From assembly GCA_016788115.1 (NCBI GenBank), contig JAEURR010000005.1, positions 186,001-250,000 on the forward strand: 64,000 nt of DNA, given 5' to 3'. Made by a program: the position numbers and the translations under genes. The DNA is from Chthonomonas sp. (GTDB lineage: Bacteria; Armatimonadota; Fimbriimonadia; Fimbriimonadales; Fimbriimonadaceae). The notes under the pieces were generated by a model. That model was not told where the DNA came from, made no database searches, and saw only the letters and a program-made list of their open reading frames with translations. The first letter of the stretch is position 1; every line of letters starts with the position of its first letter. Positions 60,074 through 64,000 of the stretch are shown piece by piece.

Positions 60074-61825
60074 ATGAAGCTCACACTATTTGGTCAGTTT
60101 CGGATAGAAGGCGGGGCAGAACCGATTCGCCTTTCGGCTGCCAGAAGGCTGATTGCGCTCCTGTGCCTGCGGCCTGGCACGACCTGGGATCGAGCCCGCA
60201 TTGCCTCGCATGTTTGGCCAGCGACCGACGGTCCCGGCGCTCGGGAGCGTCTGCGCACAACGCTGGCGAGCGCACGCCGCGCCCTAGGGGACAACGTTTC
60301 CTGGGAGGGCGGACGCAATTCGCTGAGGCTGGTCCCGGCCGATTTTCAGGTGGATCTGTGGGAGGCTCAGGCCGAATGGCGTCGTGCCGGACTGGCTCCC
60401 GACGCGAGCGCTGAGTTTGAAGCGCTCTCCCGTCTGAGTGATCTCACCTCCGGAGTGCTATTGCCGGAGATGCCCGAGTTCTTATCGCATGAGCGCGAGG
60501 AATGGTGTCGGCGCACGGTCGAGGCGCTGCTGCGGCTGGCGACCATCGAGCAGGAGCGAGAGAACCTGGAGAGCGCCGCGCGATTCCTTGAGCGAAGCTT
60601 GTCGCTATCCCCCTACGATGAGCGCGCATGGACGGGCCTGATTCGAGTGCAGGCGCGGTTGGGCCAACATGTCGAAGTTTGCGATCGGTTCGCCAGGGCC
60701 CGTCAGCAGTTGCGGAATGCGCTGGGTTCTGATTTCAGTTCTTCGCTTCGTCAGCTTGCCCAGCAGGCAAGACGCGGCGATCATTCCGCCAGCAGTCTGT
60801 CCGCGGAGCAGATAGAAATGATCGCGAGAACGATCTCCCGTCAGATCGAATCGGCTCCGCTACGGGCGGCGGAGTTTCTGGGCTCGGAGGAGTTTCGTCT
60901 GGAGGTGTTTCAGTCTCCAGTCAAGGCGGCCGACCTCTTGGAACGGGTGCTTGCATGCACCACCGGCGGCGCACCAGCCCGCATGCAATGCGCTGTCTAC
61001 GCGATGATGGCGTACACCCTCTCCGGGAGCGATGCACGTATTCTGGCCCTGGGCCAAGAAGTTGCCAACTTTGACTCCGATCCCACCCGATTGAGAGCGG
61101 CCGAGACCATGCGCGCGGGAGCATATCTGAACCGGGGACAGTTCGTTCCAGCACTCGTCAGCTATGAAAGAGCCCTTACGCACGCCATTGCGGTGGGCAA
61201 CATCCCAGGCATCGACTTGGTGATGGCCCAGCGCGCCGTGATCGAATGGGAACTCGGCAAAGCCACAGAGACTCTAGCTGTGCTGACTGAGATCGAGCAT
61301 CGCCTCGGCCAGTACGATGAACATAATGCGCGCGTGGGTCGCGCGACTCTCAACGGCTACATTGGTCTCGTACACCTTTACGATGGCGAGACAGCGGCCG
61401 CGAAGAAGTGCCTTGAGCGATGCACTGCTCTGGCCCACGATGCCGGCCACGCGTCTGCCGCTGACCTCATGATGCCCGCCCTGGGGCTGTGTCAGATCCT
61501 GCTTGGAAACTTCGTGGACGGCGTGGATCAACTAAGAAAGGGTCTGGCTCGAATTCATCGGCTCAAATCCGACAGGCGAACCTTGCGGGCCATTGACTAC
61601 TGTGCCTTTGGTCTCGTTCATTTGGGTCGCGCGGAAGAGGCGATGGCGCTTCTGAACCAAAGTGACCACCTGAGGCGAAGAGCGAATATTCCCAACTCGC
61701 CGATCCACCAAAGCTACGGCGACCAGCTTCGTGCGTCCTGCGGCGAGGCCCAGCCAATCCCAATTCTTGAAGAGGAGCAGTCCGTCCGCGAACTGGTCGC
61801 TAAGGCATTGGCAATGCTGTCTTAG
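60074..61825 (+). CDS. BTAD (SARP-like) transcriptional activator with TPR region
   Basis: A 583-residue protein. Residues about 1-95 are an OmpR-like winged helix with the SARP opening MKLTLFGQFRIEGG. The bacterial transcriptional activator domain follows at about 100-245 (ERSLSLSPYDERAWTGLIRVQARLG in part), then helical TPR-like repeats to the end. There is no AAA/NB-ARC domain. It shares a divergent, AT-rich promoter region with the caspase-like lipoprotein gene and may control it. The start follows the domain register. An out-of-frame ATG with a good ribosome site (GGAGAAACG) precedes it by 19 bases. Confidence 0.83.
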   Translation: MKLTLFGQFRIEGGAEPIRLSAARRLIALLCLRPGTTWDRARIASHVWPATDGPGARERLRTTLASARRALGDNVSWEGGRNSLRLVPADFQVDLWEAQAEWRRAGLAPDASAEFEALSRLSDLTSGVLLPEMPEFLSHEREEWCRRTVEALLRLATIEQERENLESAARFLERSLSLSPYDERAWTGLIRVQARLGQHVEVCDRFARARQQLRNALGSDFSSSLRQLAQQARRGDHSASSLSAEQIEMIARTISRQIESAPLRAAEFLGSEEFRLEVFQSPVKAADLLERVLACTTGGAPARMQCAVYAMMAYTLSGSDARILALGQEVANFDSDPTRLRAAETMRAGAYLNRGQFVPALVSYERALTHAIAVGNIPGIDLVMAQRAVIEWELGKATETLAVLTEIEHRLGQYDEHNARVGRATLNGYIGLVHLYDGETAAAKKCLERCTALAHDAGHASAADLMMPALGLCQILLGNFVDGVDQLRKGLARIHRLKSDRRTLRAIDYCAFGLVHLGRAEEAMALLNQSDHLRRRANIPNSPIHQSYGDQLRASCGEAQPIPILEEEQSVRELVAKALAMLS

Positions 61826-61853
61826 ACGCTCTCGGCCTTCGAGGCTCAGCGTC
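61825..61853 (+). terminator. Hairpin at the end of the BTAD gene
   Basis: GACGCT / AGCGTC with inner GCCT / AGGC and loop TCG, beginning at the last base of the TAG stop. No U-tract follows, so termination strength is doubtful. Confidence 0.4.
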
Positions 61854-61958
61854 AAAGGCGAGTGCTTGGTGGAGATTCCTGGACGCGTTTCGAAACTCAA
61901 ACCAGCTGCTACCAGAGCAGTTGCTCCCGTGACTTTGAGACGGGTTGGCGAGTCCTTT

Positions 61959-62002
61959 CTACTCTCCGCCTTCGCGGCGCCGACAGAGCGGAGGCTCAGT
62001 AG
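61959..62002. repeat. Imperfect inverted repeat beside the integrase remnant
   Basis: Left arm CTACTCTCCGC and right arm GCGGAG-GCTC-AGTAG pair with a four-base bulge around an 18-base loop that itself contains CGGCGCCG. It lies 16 bases beyond the stop of the recombinase remnant. It could be an old terminator or a fold related to recombination. Nothing more can be said. Confidence 0.4.
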
Positions 62003-62018
62003 GGCAAGCCAGGGACGT

Positions 62019-62183
62019 TCAGCTCAGAGCGATCAGGACCTGGGTGTACGCCATTGTCGTGCGGAAATCCCTGTGCCCAAATGGTTCCTGAACGGTACGG
62101 ATTTCGTAGCCGTTTTCCAGCGTGAGGGTTGCGAACGTGTGCCTGAGAATATGGCAACTCAGAGGTTTGGCGAGGTGTGCCAA
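62019..62183 (-). pseudogene. Truncated tyrosine recombinase (integrase), C-terminal end only
   Basis: A 54-codon minus-strand frame between an in-frame TAG and a TGA encodes the catalytic end of a tyrosine recombinase. It has [19 protein letters not shown] with the box II H-x-x-R pair (His11, Arg14), [14 protein letters not shown] with the third His, and TTMAYTQVL with the nucleophile Tyr46. It is close in wording to XerC/D- and integron-type integrases. The N-terminal 200 or more residues, including the first catalytic Arg, are missing, so it is a remnant of a mobile element. The HNH gene starts 110 bases away on the other strand. Confidence 0.8.
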
Positions 62184-62292
62184 CTAGCTATGCCGCTAAG
62201 TGCAAAGATGGCTAGCGCTAGGAACCTCGAGGAGGGTACCGTGCGAGAGAATAAGAAACTTGGCCTCATATAGGAGGCCTCTTCTGGCATCG

Positions 62293-62979
62293 ATGAAGTT
62301 CGAACTTCGAAAGACGGCGCGAGGCCTGAGCGATGATGAGTTGCTGGAAGATCTCCGGCGTGTTGCCCGCAAGCTTGGCCGAGAGACGGTAACTATCTCT
62401 GACTACACCGAGCATGGACTCGGTCACGCAACGACCATTCAGCGGCGCTTTCGCTCGTGGTTCAAGGCACTGGAGAATGCTGGCCTTAAGCCCAGTCGAT
62501 CCCACATTGGAGTATCTGAGGACGACCTTTTCGAGAACCTTCGGGCTGTTTGGGTGTCACTCGGACGGCAGCCGAGCTACGGTGAAATCAATGCCCCACT
62601 GTCGGCGTACTCCGCCGGGACATATGCGAACCGATTCGGCAGCTGGTCACAGGCCCTTCTGCAATTCGTTGAATGGGCCAACGCTGATGAAGCCGCGGAC
62701 CAAGATGAATTTCACATCGGAGCAGAAAGCCTGCGGAACGCAAAAGCCCAACCTCGTAGAACCAAACGAGAGATCAGCGAGCGGATGAGATTTCGCATCT
62801 TGGTTAGAGACGGCTTCAAATGCAACGCGTGTGGCGCAAGTCCGCTACAGAGCCCTGGCACAGAGCTGCACGTTGACCACATTGTGCCTTGGTCAAAGGG
62901 TGGTGAGACAGTTCCAGAGAACTTGGCCACAAAGTGCTCCAGATGCAATCTCGGGAAAGGTAACGCTTTTGAGGTCTAA
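62293..62979 (+). CDS. HNH endonuclease with two homing-endonuclease-associated repeats
   Basis: A 228-residue protein. Two repeats of about 55 residues come first (LSDDELLEDLRRVARKLGRE and VSEDDLFENLRAVWVSLGRQ at their starts, FRSWFKALENAGL and FGSWSQALLQFVEW at their ends). These DNA-binding repeats occur in homing-type HNH nucleases. The nuclease end has CNAC (Cys177, Cys180), LHVDHIVP (Asp195, His196), PENLATKCSRCN (Asn210, Cys215, Cys218). An AGGAGG at 62272-62277 is 15 bases from this ATG but six from an in-frame CTG at 62284, so the start may be upstream. It lies beside an integrase remnant and a tRNA, so it was probably acquired. Confidence 0.85.
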   Translation: MKFELRKTARGLSDDELLEDLRRVARKLGRETVTISDYTEHGLGHATTIQRRFRSWFKALENAGLKPSRSHIGVSEDDLFENLRAVWVSLGRQPSYGEINAPLSAYSAGTYANRFGSWSQALLQFVEWANADEAADQDEFHIGAESLRNAKAQPRRTKREISERMRFRILVRDGFKCNACGASPLQSPGTELHVDHIVPWSKGGETVPENLATKCSRCNLGKGNAFEV

Positions 62980-63378
62980 CAACAGCATGCATCGGTCGGT
63001 GCTACGCGCCGCCGCGGCTGCTGAGCCTCCAGGATGATTCTTCGGCCGATCCACAGCTCCACCTGCCCACCGTCGTGAATCATCAAGGTCTCAGAACAGG
63101 CGCCCTGATCCCATCTAAGGTTCAAAGACGCCGATTTGGGACAAGAGCGCGAGCGGATCAAGGTCATGTACTCGAACTCCTCTTGGGTGGACGGAACGCT
63201 CGAAGTGGAACTCCACGAGTTCTTCGATTTGATGCTGAGTCTCGTAGAATCGGCGTCCCACAACGAAAACGAGACCGTCGATAACGGCCTCGTCACAATC
63301 AAATCTGTACAATGGAGGAGAAGTCTGGACGCGATTCGGAAAAGCGGAGTTGCGAATCCCATCCGGTTATCTTGAATT
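62980..63378. other. 399-base stretch without a confident gene
   Basis: Between the HNH gene and tRNA-Ala. A plus frame at 63166-63375 (69 codons) and a minus frame at about 63115-63366 both look partly protein-like, but neither has a ribosome site or a recognisable family and they overlap. The stretch may hold decayed remains of the mobile element. Confidence 0.4.
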
Positions 63379-63454
63379 TGGTGGAGATAACGGGACTCGA
63401 ACCCGTGACCTGTTCGTTGCGAACGAACCGCTCTCCCAGCTGAGCTATATCCCC
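63379..63454 (-). tRNA. tRNA-Ala (anticodon CGC)
   Basis: A 76-base tRNA with all four stems: acceptor GGGGATA / TATCTCC including the G3-U70 pair that marks alanine tRNAs, D stem GCTC / GAGC, anticodon stem GTTCG / CGAAC around loop TTCGCAA, and T stem ACGGG / CCCGT around TTCGAGT. The CCA end is encoded. Confidence 0.97.
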
Positions 63455-63469
63455 ACGCTTCACTTCACA

Positions 63470-64000
63470 TTACCGCGAGCGAACGAGAATGCGAAAGGCC
63501 CCCGGCTGCAGATCCCCTGACTTGGGGCTCAGGTCGAGGGCACGGAACCCGGGAGCGTCGGGTAGCTCGATCGGATGGTTTCCCACGTTGAAAGCGGCCC
63601 GGACCCGCTGGCGTCCGAGCTGCCGCTCGAAGACGAACAGTCCCGGCCTCGATTCGGCAGCTACCGTGCGGTACGAACCGCGCCGCACCGCTTCGGACCG
63701 AGAGCGGAGCGATATCATTTTTCTGTACAACTTGAAAACGGACATGTCCCACTTACGGCGACTCCAGATCATGCCGCGACGGCAATCCGGGTCATGCCAT
63801 CCCACCATCCCGATCTCATCGCCGTAGTAGATGCTCGGCACTCCGGGATAGAGGAACTGGAACACCACCGCCTGGGCCATCCGTGCCTTGTCGCCGCCCA
63901 TAAGCGTCAGCAGCCGTGGCGTGTCATGACTGCCGAGCAAATTGTACTGTACTGATGTCACCTCTTCCGGAATAAGTTCTCTAAGGTCGCGCAGCCGCGC
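63470..64000 (-). CDS. Alpha-amylase family (GH13) glycosidase, partial (5' end outside window)
   Basis: The frame runs off the right edge, so only the C-terminal 176 residues are seen. Conserved GH13 region IV is NLLGSHDTPR (the His-Asp pair of the active site), followed by FLYPGVPSIYYGDEIGMVGWHDP, in part as in neopullulanase/maltogenic amylase types. The C-terminal beta domain follows (about 95 residues), ending ILVRSR. The enzyme would hydrolyse alpha-1,4 (or 1,6) glucans. Cellular location cannot be seen without the N-terminus. It lies 15 bases downstream of the tRNA position on the same strand. Confidence 0.9.
   Translation of the reverse strand, partial: ARLRDLRELIPEEVTSVQYNLLGSHDTPRLLTLMGGDKARMAQAVVFQFLYPGVPSIYYGDEIGMVGWHDPDCRRGMIWSRRKWDMSVFKLYRKMISLRSRSEAVRRGSYRTVAAESRPGLFVFERQLGRQRVRAAFNVGNHPIELPDAPGFRALDLSPKSGDLQPGAFRILVRSR

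Noticed and set aside
61731-62273. A 180-codon plus-strand ORF across the end of the BTAD gene
   Set aside because: It is Arg/Ser-rich shadow sequence. The minus strand of its second half encodes the recognisable integrase end.
63166-63375. A 69-codon plus-strand ORF before tRNA-Ala
   Set aside because: It lacks a ribosome site and overlaps an equally plausible minus frame. It may be decayed sequence.
61826-63378. Direct repeat of the tRNA-Ala 3' end as an att site
   Set aside because: Reading the region on both strands gave no copy longer than a few bases.
1-64000. CRISPR arrays, rRNA genes, complete insertion sequences
   Set aside because: No regularly spaced repeats, no rRNA signatures and no transposase were seen anywhere in the window.

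Overview
The window looks like a piece of a diderm, moderately GC-rich bacterial chromosome. The evidence for an outer membrane is a type IV pilus secretin, a beta-barrel porin-like protein, an LptA/LptC-like protein and many lipoproteins. Four PEP-CTERM proteins, a FliA/WhiG-type sigma factor, a DUF1015 protein and a pilMNOPQ set headed by an ExeA-like ATPase suggest the Armatimonadota (Fimbriimonas relatives). That placement is an inference from gene content, not from a marker tree. Most of the window is ordinary, densely packed chromosome.

Layout. 1-3369: a four-gene ABC export operon on the minus strand, cut by the left edge. 3426-8564: prfB, a small protein with a DnaA-N-like domain, an MBL-fold hydrolase, a sigma-28 family factor and a SurA-like lipoprotein. 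8739-15720: regulators (TetR, an orphan NarL-type response regulator, a GAF protein with a degenerate GGDEF end), an orphan OppD-type ATPase, a porin and an OsmC protein. 15947-23879: lipoproteins, a PEP-CTERM serine protease, an NDP-sugar pyrophosphorylase, STAS and TPR proteins and a second MBL hydrolase. 23894-31174: DUF1015, prenyl synthase, cysteine desulfurase, CPBP protease and asparaginyl-tRNA synthetase. 31260-39530: a tightly coupled run of envelope genes ending in an LptA-like gene and metG.

39600-46842 is a seven-gene minus-strand pilus operon (ExeA-like ATPase, helix-turn-helix protein, PilM, PilN, PilO, PilP-like, PilQ). 47074-58072 holds transporters (MFS, SbtA-type), an ArsR/SRPBCC pair with two palindromes, an SPFH protein, two adjacent PEP-CTERM paralogs, a YdeI-like gene, a TetR gene and two small secreted paralogs. 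58270-61825 is a divergent pair: a lipoprotein with a caspase-like (clan CD) His/Cys dyad and a BTAD-TPR activator. 61826-63454 is the only clearly mobile-looking stretch: a truncated tyrosine recombinase, an HNH nuclease with two homing-endonuclease-type repeats and tRNA-Ala(CGC). The right edge cuts a GH13 alpha-amylase family gene.

Two features recur across the window. Many start codons lie only 5-11 bases after a TANNNT box, which suggests leaderless transcription. Most convergent gene pairs overlap, abut or nearly abut at their stop codons, leaving no room for a terminator.
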